A stretch of DNA of 29,725 nt from DATJPD01 sp036394195 (GTDB lineage Bacteria > Pseudomonadota > Alphaproteobacteria > CACIAM-22H2). Numbering within the stretch: position 1 is the stretch's first letter; each line of letters starts with the position of its first letter. Position numbers and translations under genes: made by a program. The DNA lies in the NCBI GenBank assembly GCA_036394195.1, contig DASWFO010000148.1, positions 1 to 29,725 of the forward strand, read 5' to 3'. The notes under the pieces were generated by a model. That model ran no database searches. It was not told the origin of the DNA and was given only the letters and a program-made list of their open reading frames with translations. Of this stretch, positions 22,356 to 29,633 are shown in pieces.

Positions 22356-23468
22356 GTGAGCAGAGGTTTTCGCGAAGTGGGACGGCTCGATTTGCCCGGC
22401 GGCGGCCAGGTCACGGTGCAGGGCAACCATGCCTATGTCGGTCACATGGGGCCGCCGCACGGCACGTCGGTCATCGACGTGTCCGACCCCAAGCACCCGA
22501 GGCTGCTCAGCACGCTCGAGGTGGCGAAGCACACGCATTCGCACAAGGTGCGGGTGCACGGCGACGTGATGCTGATCAACTACGAGCAGTTCGGCCGGCT
22601 CGATCCCGAGTTCCGCGGCGGGATGAAGGTGTTCGACATCTCGAACAAGTCGCGACCATCCGAGATCGCGTTCTTCCAATGTGACGGCGGCGGCATGCAC
22701 CGCTTCGATTACGACGGCACCTATGCCTACATCTCACCGCAGGTGCACGGGTGGTACGGCAACATCATGATGATCGTCGACATGCGCGACCCGAAGCGGC
22801 CGCAAGAGGTGTCGAAGTGGTGGATGCCGGGCCAGTGGGTCGCCGGCGGCGAGAAGCCGACCTGGCAGAACGCCCGCCATCGCTGCCATCATCCGCTCCG
22901 GCTCGGCAACCGCCTCTACACGAGCTACTGGCACGGCGGCTTCGTCATCCTCGACATCGACGACATCGCCAAGCCGAAGCTGGTCGGCCACCTCGACTGG
23001 AGCCCGCCCTACCCCTGCCCGACCCACACCGCGCTGCCGATCCCGCACGAGATCGGGGGACGGAAGTTCCTGGTGGCCACCGACGAGGAGGTCTCCGACC
23101 GGCTGACGCCGACGCCCAACGCCTTCCTGTGGGTGGTCGACGTGACCGACGAGACCAAGCCGGTTCCGGTCGCCACGTTCCGCGTGCCGCACGACAAGCC
23201 GTTCGACAAGGAATGCTGGTTCGGCGCCCATCAGCCGCAGGAGCAGGTCGACGGCAATGTGTTGTTCGTGACCTGGTTCGCCGGGGGCTTGCGCGCGGTC
23301 GACATCAGCGATCCCTATGCGCCGCGCGAGGTCGGGCATTTCATGCCACGGCCGGGCGCCGGCCAATCGATCGTGCAGAGCAACGACGTGTTCTACGACC
23401 GCAAGACCGGCCTGATCTACGTGCTCGACCGGCTGAACGGGCTTGACATCGTCGAATTTAAGGCCTGA
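22356..23468 (+). CDS. LVIVD-repeat beta-propeller protein, SELENBP-like
   Basis: This 370-residue protein is built of beta-propeller repeats with LVIVD-like strands: TSVIDVSDPKHPRLL, MKVFDISNKSRPSEI, MMIVDMRDPKRPQEV, FVILDIDDIAKPKLV, LWVVDVTDETKPVPV, LRAVDISDPYAPREV and LDIVEF. It is His-rich at blade ends (KHTHSHK, GMHRFDY, RHRCHHPL, PTHTALP, GAHQPQE), a pattern that could form a central metal site as in selenium-binding/methanethiol oxidase-type propellers. That link is inference. The start is a GTG at 22356 with GAGGAG six bases upstream. No signal peptide is seen, so it should be cytoplasmic. It is encoded between amidohydrolase 2 and binding protein 3. The function is unknown. Confidence 0.85.
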   Translation: MSRGFREVGRLDLPGGGQVTVQGNHAYVGHMGPPHGTSVIDVSDPKHPRLLSTLEVAKHTHSHKVRVHGDVMLINYEQFGRLDPEFRGGMKVFDISNKSRPSEIAFFQCDGGGMHRFDYDGTYAYISPQVHGWYGNIMMIVDMRDPKRPQEVSKWWMPGQWVAGGEKPTWQNARHRCHHPLRLGNRLYTSYWHGGFVILDIDDIAKPKLVGHLDWSPPYPCPTHTALPIPHEIGGRKFLVATDEEVSDRLTPTPNAFLWVVDVTDETKPVPVATFRVPHDKPFDKECWFGAHQPQEQVDGNVLFVTWFAGGLRAVDISDPYAPREVGHFMPRPGAGQSIVQSNDVFYDRKTGLIYVLDRLNGLDIVEFKA

Positions 23469-23500
23469 GACACAACCGACTTCATCAGAGAGGGGCGGAT

Positions 23501-24529
23501 ATGATCATGTGGTGGGGGCGCCTGGCGGCGTCGGTGATCGTCTTGGCGATGGCAGCGGCCTCGCCCGCGGGTGCCGCCGAACCCGCTAACGTGAAGTTCT
23601 CGCTCGACTGGCTTCTCCAGGGCCAGCAGGCGCCGTTCATCCTGACCCAGGAGCGCGGCTACTACCGCCAGGCCGGCGTCAACCTCACGGCGCTGGATGC
23701 CGGCCGCGGATCGACCGACACCATCGGCAAGGTCGCCAGCGGCGTTTACGAGATCGGGTTCGGCGATCTGGGGGCGTTGATCGAGTTCAACGCCAAGAAC
23801 CCGGGTAAGGAGATGATGGGCGTGCTGATGATCTACGATCAGGCGCCGCTCGCCATCGTGTCGCTCAAAAAGGCCGGGATCAACAAACCGGCCGACCTCA
23901 AGGGCAACAAGGGCGCGGCCCCATCGTTCGATTCGACCTACCGGCTGTTCAACGTGTTCGCGCGGGTGAACGGCTTCGATCCGGCCGGCGTCCAGTGGGC
24001 CAATGTGGCCCCGCAGCTGCGCGAGCCGATGCTGGCGCGGGGCGAGACCGACGCCATCGCCGGATTCAGCTTCACCTCGCAGCTGTCGCTGCGCGGCCTC
24101 GGCGTTCCCGACGCCGCCATCAGCACCCTCATGTATCGCGACCACGGCGTCGACATGTATTCGAATGTCGTCATCGTGGCACCGTCGTTTCTGAAGGCGC
24201 GGCCGGACGCGGTGCGCGGATTCGTCAAGGCGACGATTCACGGCTGGCGCGACGCGTATGCCGACCCCGCCGCCGCCATCGCGGCGCTAAAACGCCGCGA
24301 TCCGTTGACGGATGAGGCGGTCGAGATCGAGCGGCTGAAGATGGCGTTCGACTTCATCTTCACCTCGCATGTGCGGCGAAGCGGGATGGGCGACGTCGAG
24401 CCGGCCCGACTGCAGAAGAACATCGACCTGGTCACGGAGGGCTTTCAGCTCCCGCGCAAGATCAAGCCGGACGAGGTGTTCAGCGCCGCCTATCTGCCGG
24501 CGCCCGCCGAGCGCGGGGTGACGCAATAG
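23501..24529 (+). CDS. ABC transporter substrate-binding protein, NMT1/THI5-like (distant third member)
   Basis: This 342-residue periplasmic binding protein has a signal peptide (about 1-25, ending AGA) and mature start AEPANVKFSLDWLLQGQQAP. The NMT1-type pattern is present: ERGYYRQAGVNLT, GVYEIGFGDLGAL, a central PADLKGNKGAAPSFDS and a helical C-terminal half. It is not a close copy of binding proteins 1 and 2 and probably binds a different ligand. No permease or ATPase gene accompanies it. GAGAGGGG precedes the ATG; the ATG at 23507 is an alternative start. It ends the plus-strand unit and converges with the PhnB-like gene 30 bp away. Confidence 0.92.
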   Translation: MIMWWGRLAASVIVLAMAAASPAGAAEPANVKFSLDWLLQGQQAPFILTQERGYYRQAGVNLTALDAGRGSTDTIGKVASGVYEIGFGDLGALIEFNAKNPGKEMMGVLMIYDQAPLAIVSLKKAGINKPADLKGNKGAAPSFDSTYRLFNVFARVNGFDPAGVQWANVAPQLREPMLARGETDAIAGFSFTSQLSLRGLGVPDAAISTLMYRDHGVDMYSNVVIVAPSFLKARPDAVRGFVKATIHGWRDAYADPAAAIAALKRRDPLTDEAVEIERLKMAFDFIFTSHVRRSGMGDVEPARLQKNIDLVTEGFQLPRKIKPDEVFSAAYLPAPAERGVTQ

Positions 24530-24559
24530 CGCCCCGGCCCGGCGGTTACAGCGTACGGC

Positions 24560-24970
24560 TTACTGCGGCTTCTCGCAGTTGACCATCCACGGAATGCCGA
24601 AGCGGTCGGTCAGCATGCCGAAGCGCTGGGCCCAGAAGGTCTCCTGGATCGGCATGGTCACGACACCACCCTCGGACAGAGCCTGGAACACGCGCTCGGC
24701 CTCGGGCGGGGCGTCGATGCCCACCGACACCATGACGCCTTGCGGCTTTTGATAGCGGTCGGGCGGCGCGTCGGAGCCCATCAGGGCTACGTCGCCGATG
24801 CTCATGCGGGTATGCATGATCTTATTGCGCCAGTCCGGCGGGGTTTGCGTCGCCATCGGCGACTCCCCGTATCGCATCGTCATGAGAGTCTTTCCGCGAA
24901 AGACCTGTTCATAGAACTTGAAGGCGGCTTCGCAATCGCCGTTGAACGCCAGATAGGGATTGAGTTGCAT
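24560..24970 (-). CDS. PhnB-like VOC-fold protein
   Basis: This 136-residue protein belongs to the glyoxalase/bleomycin-resistance (VOC) superfamily, in the PhnB/3-demethylubiquinone-methyltransferase-like subgroup. Typical elements are the N-terminal NPYLAFNGDCEAAFKFYEQVF, shown here in two halves (NPYLAFNGDC, EAAFKFYEQVF), then IMHTRMSIGDVALMGSD and a C-terminal WAQRFGMLTDRFGIPWMVN. The biochemical role of this subgroup is poorly known. AAGGAG lies seven bases before the ATG at 24970. It lies 12 bp downstream of the MFS exporter gene and so is probably cotranscribed with it. Confidence 0.88.
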   Translation of the reverse strand: MQLNPYLAFNGDCEAAFKFYEQVFRGKTLMTMRYGESPMATQTPPDWRNKIMHTRMSIGDVALMGSDAPPDRYQKPQGVMVSVGIDAPPEAERVFQALSEGGVVTMPIQETFWAQRFGMLTDRFGIPWMVNCEKPQ

Positions 24971-24982
24971 GGTCGGCTCCTT

Positions 24983-26242
24983 TTAGTCGGCGGCTTGAGG
25001 AAGGATTTCGCGCGGGCGCAAGGTCATCAAGGCGAGTGCCAGTGCCCCCACCGCGCACAGCGCGATGGTGGTCACCATCGGGAACGCCGTTCCGTCGAAC
25101 ACCAGGCTGACGATGACGATCATGACGCCGCCGGCGACCATCTGAAGCGTGCCGCCGAGCGCCGACGCCATGCCGGCGATCGGCCCGTGATCCTCGAGCG
25201 CCAGCACCATGGTCGATGGAATGACCAGGCCAAGGCAGGCAAAGGCGACGAACAGCATCCCGATCAGCACCGCCAGACTGTCGACGCCGGCCGCCGTGAC
25301 GATGAACAGGGCCACCGCAAACAGCGCGAACAAAAAGGCGGCGGTGGCGACCACCCGCGACATGCCGAACCGCATGCCAAGCCTGGCGGCAAACTGCGAG
25401 GCGCCGATGAAACCGACCGCATTGGCCGAGAAGGCCAAGCCGTATTCGGTCGGCGTCAGACCGAAATGGCCGATATAGACGAACGACGAGCTGGCCAGGA
25501 AGGCGAAGAAGCTCGACATGCCGAGGCCGCCGATGAACGTCAGTCCGATGAAACGCCCGTCGCGCAGGAGTTCCCCGAATCCGCCGAGCACGCTGCCGAG
25601 GCTCACCGTGATGCGGTCCTCGGCCGGACGCGTCTCCCGGAGACACGCCGCGACCAGCACGAAGCCCAGGGCCGCGACCACGGTGACGGCGGCGAAGACG
25701 GCGCGCCAGCCGAAGGGCACGATGAGCGCACTGCCGGTCAGCGGGGCCAGGATCGGCGACACGCTCAACACCAGCATGACCGTTGCCATCAGCCGCGTCG
25801 CCTCGACGCCGGTGTGGAGATCGCGAATGATCGCGCGCGGGATCACCATCGAGGACGACGCCCCCATGCCCTGAACGAAGCGGAACAGGATCAGCCACTC
25901 GATGCTGGGTGCGGCACCGCAGCCGATTGAGCCGATAGTGAACAGCGTCAGGCCGACATAGAGGGGCGCTTTGCGCCCGACCATGTCCGAGACCGGGCCA
26001 TACACGATCTGGCACAGGCCGAAGGCCACGAAGAAGGCCATCAGCGTCATCTGCGTCGCCGCCGTCGAGGCCTGGAGATCGGCCGCGATCGTCGGCAGCG
26101 CCGGCAGATACATGTCGATCGCGAACGGGCCAATCGCCGCCAGCAGGCCGAGAGTAATTGCGTTTTTTGCGTAGCTCGAAATCATGACGATGCTTTGCGT
26201 CTCAAGTGGTGGGGAGCCGAGCCTGACAGCGGAAATTGACAT
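24983..26242 (-). CDS. MFS exporter, Bcr/CflA drug-resistance family
   Basis: This inner-membrane proton-driven exporter has 419 residues and about twelve hydrophobic segments. The MFS motif A-like loop is GPVSDMVGRKAPLYVGL, and the Bcr/CflA-type segment MVIPRAIIRDL lies after transmembrane helix 4. The N-terminus has FAIDMYLPALPTIAADL, characteristic of this family. Substrates of relatives include bicyclomycin, chloramphenicol, sulfonamides and cysteine pathway compounds. The start at 26242 has no clear Shine-Dalgarno; ATG 26185 (19 residues shorter) is possible, as the first residues are not conserved. It lies between two VOC-fold genes, 65 bp after the upstream one. Confidence 0.92.
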   Translation of the reverse strand: MSISAVRLGSPPLETQSIVMISSYAKNAITLGLLAAIGPFAIDMYLPALPTIAADLQASTAATQMTLMAFFVAFGLCQIVYGPVSDMVGRKAPLYVGLTLFTIGSIGCGAAPSIEWLILFRFVQGMGASSSMVIPRAIIRDLHTGVEATRLMATVMLVLSVSPILAPLTGSALIVPFGWRAVFAAVTVVAALGFVLVAACLRETRPAEDRITVSLGSVLGGFGELLRDGRFIGLTFIGGLGMSSFFAFLASSSFVYIGHFGLTPTEYGLAFSANAVGFIGASQFAARLGMRFGMSRVVATAAFLFALFAVALFIVTAAGVDSLAVLIGMLFVAFACLGLVIPSTMVLALEDHGPIAGMASALGGTLQMVAGGVMIVIVSLVFDGTAFPMVTTIALCAVGALALALMTLRPREILPQAAD

Positions 26243-26307
26243 GGCAATGACCGATTATGCGGGGCCGCCGTGCAGCGCCGGCGGGGCAGCCCTGCGGGCA
26301 AGCCTCG

Positions 26308-26676
26308 TCATGTCGCCACCGCATTTTTCCACAGGCCCATCATGCGGCCTTCGGGATCGGTGAACAGCGAGAATGAGCCCATGCCGGGCACCGTCTGCTC
26401 GTCGACGTGGATCTTGCCGCCGGCGGCGACGATCTTGTCGCGGTAGGGTGCCAGGTCGTCGACCGCGATATAGAAGAGCATGTTCCCGGGCCACGGCTCC
26501 GGGCGATCCGGCTTGACGATGCCGCCATTGATGCCGGTTTTGGCGCCGGTGTCGACGATCCGGTAATTCAGGTCGGGCCGGTGCTGGATCTGCCAGCCGA
26601 AGATCTTCTCGTAAAAGGCCGCCACCTTCGCCGGATCCTTTGACATCAGTTCCCAATGGACGACGGGGTTACCCAT
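26308..26676 (-). CDS. VOC-family (glyoxalase/bleomycin resistance-like) protein
   Basis: This 122-residue single-domain VOC protein has MGNPVVHWELMSKDPAKV with FYEKIFGWQI, a central GINGGIV and FYIAVDDLAPYRDKI, and a C-terminal FSLFTDPEGRMMGLWK. This layout matches the small glyoxalase-like proteins annotated near hydrolases and exporters. The start is the ATG at 26676 with AAGGAGATC just upstream; a longer frame from 26739 is not supported. The MFS gene follows after 65 bp, so a three-gene unit VOC, MFS, PhnB-like is likely. The substrate is unknown. Confidence 0.9.
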   Translation of the reverse strand: MGNPVVHWELMSKDPAKVAAFYEKIFGWQIQHRPDLNYRIVDTGAKTGINGGIVKPDRPEPWPGNMLFYIAVDDLAPYRDKIVAAGGKIHVDEQTVPGMGSFSLFTDPEGRMMGLWKNAVAT

Positions 26677-26798
26677 GGAGATCTCCTTTGCGCAAAAGCT
26701 CCTGGCAAACCGGGCCTCGGCGCCCGGCGGAAGCGGCATATCTGAAAGACGCGCCCACCGGCAACGATCCGACAGGTAAGCGAACTTTTTTTGGACCC

Positions 26799-26815
26799 CG
26801 CGACCTCAGGTCGCG
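26799..26815. terminator. Palindrome across the stop codon of the Asp-box propeller gene
   Basis: CGCGACCT (26799-26806), one central base, then AGGTCGCG (26808-26815) form a near-perfect palindrome that includes the stop codon. In the minus-strand mRNA the following tract is A-rich, not U-rich, so it is not a classical intrinsic terminator. The T-run at 26786-26792 lies on the plus strand. Confidence 0.3.
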
Positions 26816-27891
26816 AAGCGGACCACCGAGACGGGCGGCAGGCGGGCCTCGGGCATGGTCCAGGACTCGCCGCCGTTCTCTGACACCCAGAACCCGCCGC
26901 TGGTCGAGCCGAAGGCCAGACGCGCGCCGGTTCGGTCCACCGCCAGCGCATGCCGCCACACCAAGTCGTAGGCGTGGCGCTGCGGCAGGCCCTCGGTCAG
27001 CACGTCGAAGCTGCGGCCGCCGTCGCGGGTGCGGGCGACCACGAGCTTGCCGTCGACGGGAATCCGTCGCTCGTCCTTGATCGCCGGAACGAACCACGCG
27101 GTGTTCGGATCGCGCGGATGGGCGGCCACGGCAAACCCGAACTTCGAGGGACGTATTGCCGGCACGTCGCGCCAGGTGGCCCCCGCATCTTCGGACCGGA
27201 ACACGCCGTTGTGGTGCTGGCACCACACGACCTCCGGACGCGCCGCGCAGCGCGCCAGTTGGTGGACGTCCTGGACGATCGGGTCGTCGCGCCGCTCCGG
27301 GGGCATGTATTCGGCGTACATACCGTGGTTGATGAGTCGCCACGAGGCGCCGGCGTCGGTGGTCGCCCATACGCCCGCGGTCGAGATGCCGAGGCGGATG
27401 TCCGAGGGATTGTGCGGATCGACCAGCACGGAGCTGATGCCGGGCTGCTCGCCGCCGGCGACGCCGCCCCATTGCCGGCGCTCCGGCATTCGCCACAGCG
27501 CCTCGTTCAAGGCCCACGACGCGCCGCCGTCGTCGGAACGGAAGAGCGCGCCGGGCATCGTCCCAGCCAACAGCCGCCCCGGAACGCCGCCCGGCTCGAG
27601 CGTCCAGATCTTGCCGACCGACCACGGATGAGGATCGTCGACGGCATCGTCGGGCTTCGGCGGAAACGCCGGTGCCGCGAGCTCGCGCCAGTGGCCGCCG
27701 CGGTCGCGACGCCACAGCTTGGCGCCAAAATGGCCGAGATCGAGGGCCGCATAAACCGTGCCTTCGGCGTCCGCGAGGACGGCACTCACCGGCTCGCCCA
27801 GGAAATGCGCCTCGCTCACCACCCAGGTGCCGTTGCGCCGCGCGATCTCGAACAGGCCTTTGCGGGTTCCGACAAGCAGACGATCCGACAT
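26806..27891 (-). CDS. Asp-box (BNR-repeat) beta-propeller protein
   Basis: This 361-residue protein is made of sialidase-type Asp-box repeats: WRRDRGGHW, FRSDDGGASW, WATTDAGASW, FRSEDAGATW, ARTRDGGRSF and WVSENGGESW. They imply a six- or seven-bladed propeller. It begins MSDRLLVGTRKGLFE, a start I associate with bacterial propellers annotated as exo-alpha-sialidase or glycosyl hydrolase, though no sialidase catalytic set is evident. No signal peptide is seen. The ATG at 27891 is preceded by GAGGGGG; a GTG at 27906 is possible. It is 14 bp after the MoaD/ThiS-like gene and surely cotranscribed. The function is unknown; the partner suggests an interaction with a Gly-Gly-tailed ubiquitin-fold protein. 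Confidence 0.88.
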   Translation of the reverse strand: MSDRLLVGTRKGLFEIARRNGTWVVSEAHFLGEPVSAVLADAEGTVYAALDLGHFGAKLWRRDRGGHWRELAAPAFPPKPDDAVDDPHPWSVGKIWTLEPGGVPGRLLAGTMPGALFRSDDGGASWALNEALWRMPERRQWGGVAGGEQPGISSVLVDPHNPSDIRLGISTAGVWATTDAGASWRLINHGMYAEYMPPERRDDPIVQDVHQLARCAARPEVVWCQHHNGVFRSEDAGATWRDVPAIRPSKFGFAVAAHPRDPNTAWFVPAIKDERRIPVDGKLVVARTRDGGRSFDVLTEGLPQRHAYDLVWRHALAVDRTGARLAFGSTSGGFWVSENGGESWTMPEARLPPVSVVRFAT

Positions 27892-27905
27892 GGTTTTCCC
27901 CCTCA

Positions 27906-28175
27906 CTAGCCGCCGGTCAGCGCCTGAAAGACGTAAATTTCATCGTGGGCGCCCACCGGATCGGTCAGCTGCACCCGGTCTTTGATCGGCTGGCCGTTGA
28001 CGAACACGACCACGTGCCGGCGCACGGCGCCCTGATCGTCGAGCACATAGCCCCGTAACGCCGGATGCGAGGCGAAAACGGCACCCAGCGCCGCCCCCAC
28101 CGTGGCGCCGTCGACCGACGCCGAGGGCGTGGGCAGAAACCGCTTCAGCGCCGAGGTGAAGCAGACGGTGGGCAT
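27906..28175 (-). CDS. MoaD/ThiS-like ubiquitin-fold protein with C-terminal Gly-Gly
   Basis: This 89-residue beta-grasp protein ends exactly in Gly-Gly (FQALTGG). That is the tail that is adenylated and thiocarboxylated in MoaD and ThiS sulfur carriers. Family-like segments are TVGAALGAVFASHPALRGYV, shown as TVGAALGAVF and HPALRGYV, then VVVFVNGQPIKDR and DEIYVFQALTGG. No MoaE, MoeB, ThiF or ThiG gene is nearby, so it is not obviously part of molybdopterin or thiamine synthesis. It is the first gene of a two-gene unit with the Asp-box propeller. It is divergent from the MarR gene, and the two share a 55-bp intergenic region containing a palindrome. Confidence 0.88.
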   Translation of the reverse strand: MPTVCFTSALKRFLPTPSASVDGATVGAALGAVFASHPALRGYVLDDQGAVRRHVVVFVNGQPIKDRVQLTDPVGAHDEIYVFQALTGG

Positions 28176-28195
28176 GCCAGTGCCGATACTGTGAC

Positions 28196-28224
28196 TTGAA
28201 CAATTTAGTTGATATCAACATAAT
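28196..28224 (+). promoter_or_regulatory. MarR promoter (leaderless) with embedded 12-bp operator palindrome
   Basis: TTGAAC (28196-28201) and CATAAT (28219-28224) are separated by exactly 17 bp. Transcription would start about 7 bases later, at or beside the ATG at 28231, and there is no Shine-Dalgarno, so a leaderless mRNA is predicted. The perfect palindrome GTTGATATCAAC (28208-28219) lies in the spacer and touches the -10. MarR-type regulators bind such sites and commonly repress themselves and a divergent operon. Confidence 0.65.
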
Positions 28225-28230
28225 TGCCCC

Positions 28231-28695
28231 ATGTCGAGCAGAAACGCGCTGCCGTTCGCGACCACCATCCACGTCCGCGACATCTGCCTGTGCCTGCATC
28301 TGCAGCGGGCGGCACGGGTGGTGGCGCGCCGCTTCGACGAGGAGCTGCGCCCGCACGGGCTGACCAATGGCCAGTTCTCGCTGCTGATGTCGCTCAACCG
28401 TCCGGAGCCGGCGACGCTGGCCAGCGTCTCGGCGGTGCTGGGCATGGACCGCACGACAGTGACCGCCAATGTGAAGCCGCTGGTCCGCCGCGGGCTGGTC
28501 ACGGTGTCGCGCAACCCAGCCGACAAACGCGGCCGCCGGCTGACACTCACCACGGCCGGCCGCGTCCGGCTCGCCGCGGCGCTGCCGACGTGGAAGCGCA
28601 TCCATGCGGAGATCGAGCGCGACTTGCCGAGCGCTAATGCCGAGGGTCTGCGCGCCGATCTGCGCGCGCTGTGCGCCGGCAGCACCGGCGCCTAG
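28231..28695 (+). CDS. MarR-family transcriptional regulator
   Basis: This 154-residue winged-helix regulator has a helical dimerisation region (CLHLQRAARVVARRFDEEL), a DNA-recognition helix-turn-helix (LASVSAVLGMDRTTVTANVKPL) shown as LASVSAVLGMDR and TTVTANVKPL, and a wing (LVTVSRNPADKRGRRLTLT). Length and pattern are those of MarR repressors that sense small phenolic or other ligands. It is divergent from the MoaD-like/propeller operon and has a palindrome in the shared promoter, so autoregulation and control of that operon are likely. Whether it also controls the catabolic island is unknown. Its stop overlaps that of the PuuE-like gene as CTAG. Confidence 0.92.
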   Translation: MSSRNALPFATTIHVRDICLCLHLQRAARVVARRFDEELRPHGLTNGQFSLLMSLNRPEPATLASVSAVLGMDRTTVTANVKPLVRRGLVTVSRNPADKRGRRLTLTTAGRVRLAAALPTWKRIHAEIERDLPSANAEGLRADLRALCAGSTGA

Positions 28696-29576
28696 GGAAT
28701 CATCCCGGGCGGCAGGCCGGTCGCGTGCTCGGCGATTTTGCCGGGATGGGTCAGCCAGATCTTGTCGCGCTGTGCCAGGACGTGGGTGAGCGCGCGCCGC
28801 AGCTGACGCAGCCGGAACGGAAACCCGACCAGGAACGGATGCAGCGACAGGTTGAAGACCAGCGCATGCGTGCGGCTCTGATGCAGCATCTCGTCGAACT
28901 GGTCGACCAGGATGTCGGCCCAGTCGGACGGCGGCACGCCGTAGCCGTGCAGGACCGGCAGATCGTTGGTCGGCCGCGGATAGGGGATCGACAGGATGCG
29001 GCCGCCGCGCGTCTTGAGCCACACCGGCTGGTCGTCATGGCCCCAGTCCATGACGTAGGAAAATCCCAGTTCCTGCAGGATATCGGGCGTTGTCCGGCTC
29101 TCCGAGACCCACGGCCCCAGCCATCCCGCCGGGCGCCTGCCTTCGTGGCGCTCGATGCTCGCGGCGGCCTCGGCGATCAGGCGCCGCTCTTCGGCTTCCG
29201 GCAGCTGGCCCTGGCGCTCGGCATTGGTTCGCCCGTGGCCGACCACTTCGTCGCCGCGCCGCCGGAACGCGGCCATGATCTGCGGCGCATGATCGTAGAT
29301 CGCCGCATTGGCCATCGCGGTCGCCGGCAGCTTCAGCTCATCGAACAGCTCGAGCAGCCGCCACACGCCGATGCGGTTGCCGTAATCGCGCCAGGAATAG
29401 TTGACGACGTCGGGCTCCGGCTGCGCCGGCGCCAGCGGCACGCCCATGCCCTCGCCGAACGGGAAATGTTCCACGTTGACCGCAATGTACACGGCGAGCC
29501 TGGCGCCGTTCGGCCAATCCCAGGCCGGGCGCTCTACGATCGCCCTGTACGGATAACGCCCGTGGCCGGTGAGCAT
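28692..29576 (-). CDS. PuuE-like polysaccharide deacetylase family protein
   Basis: This 294-residue member of the NodB/CE4 superfamily belongs to the group that includes the PuuE-type cofactor-independent allantoinase. Seen are NVEHFPFGEGMGV, DYGNRIGVWRLLELFDEL, EVVGHGRTNAERQ, GWLGPWVSESRTTPDILQEL shown in shorter form as GWLGPWVSESRTT, and MDWGHDDQPV. These are typical of the PuuE-like branch and not of chitin deacetylases. Allantoinase activity is possible but not proven. A hydrolase acting on a C-N bond would suit the neighbouring island. The ATG at 29576 has no obvious Shine-Dalgarno. The 3' end overlaps the MarR stop codon by four bases. The cytoplasmic location is inferred from the lack of a signal peptide. 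Confidence 0.9.
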   Translation of the reverse strand: MLTGHGRYPYRAIVERPAWDWPNGARLAVYIAVNVEHFPFGEGMGVPLAPAQPEPDVVNYSWRDYGNRIGVWRLLELFDELKLPATAMANAAIYDHAPQIMAAFRRRGDEVVGHGRTNAERQGQLPEAEERRLIAEAAASIERHEGRRPAGWLGPWVSESRTTPDILQELGFSYVMDWGHDDQPVWLKTRGGRILSIPYPRPTNDLPVLHGYGVPPSDWADILVDQFDEMLHQSRTHALVFNLSLHPFLVGFPFRLRQLRRALTHVLAQRDKIWLTHPGKIAEHATGLPPGMIP

Positions 29577-29633
29577 GCCCGATCAAACCACAGGCCGGCG
29601 CGCGCGGACAGAGGCCGCGCGGACGGGGCGCGG

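Noticed and set aside
21057..22700. Long minus-strand open frame across amidohydrolase 2 and the LVIVD gene
   Set aside because: It is an antisense shadow: both plus-strand proteins have complete motifs, while the minus frame has biased composition and no recognisable domain.
26806..27891. Sialidase
   Set aside because: Asp-box repeats alone do not make a sialidase; no catalytic Arg triad, Tyr/Glu pair or signal peptide is apparent.
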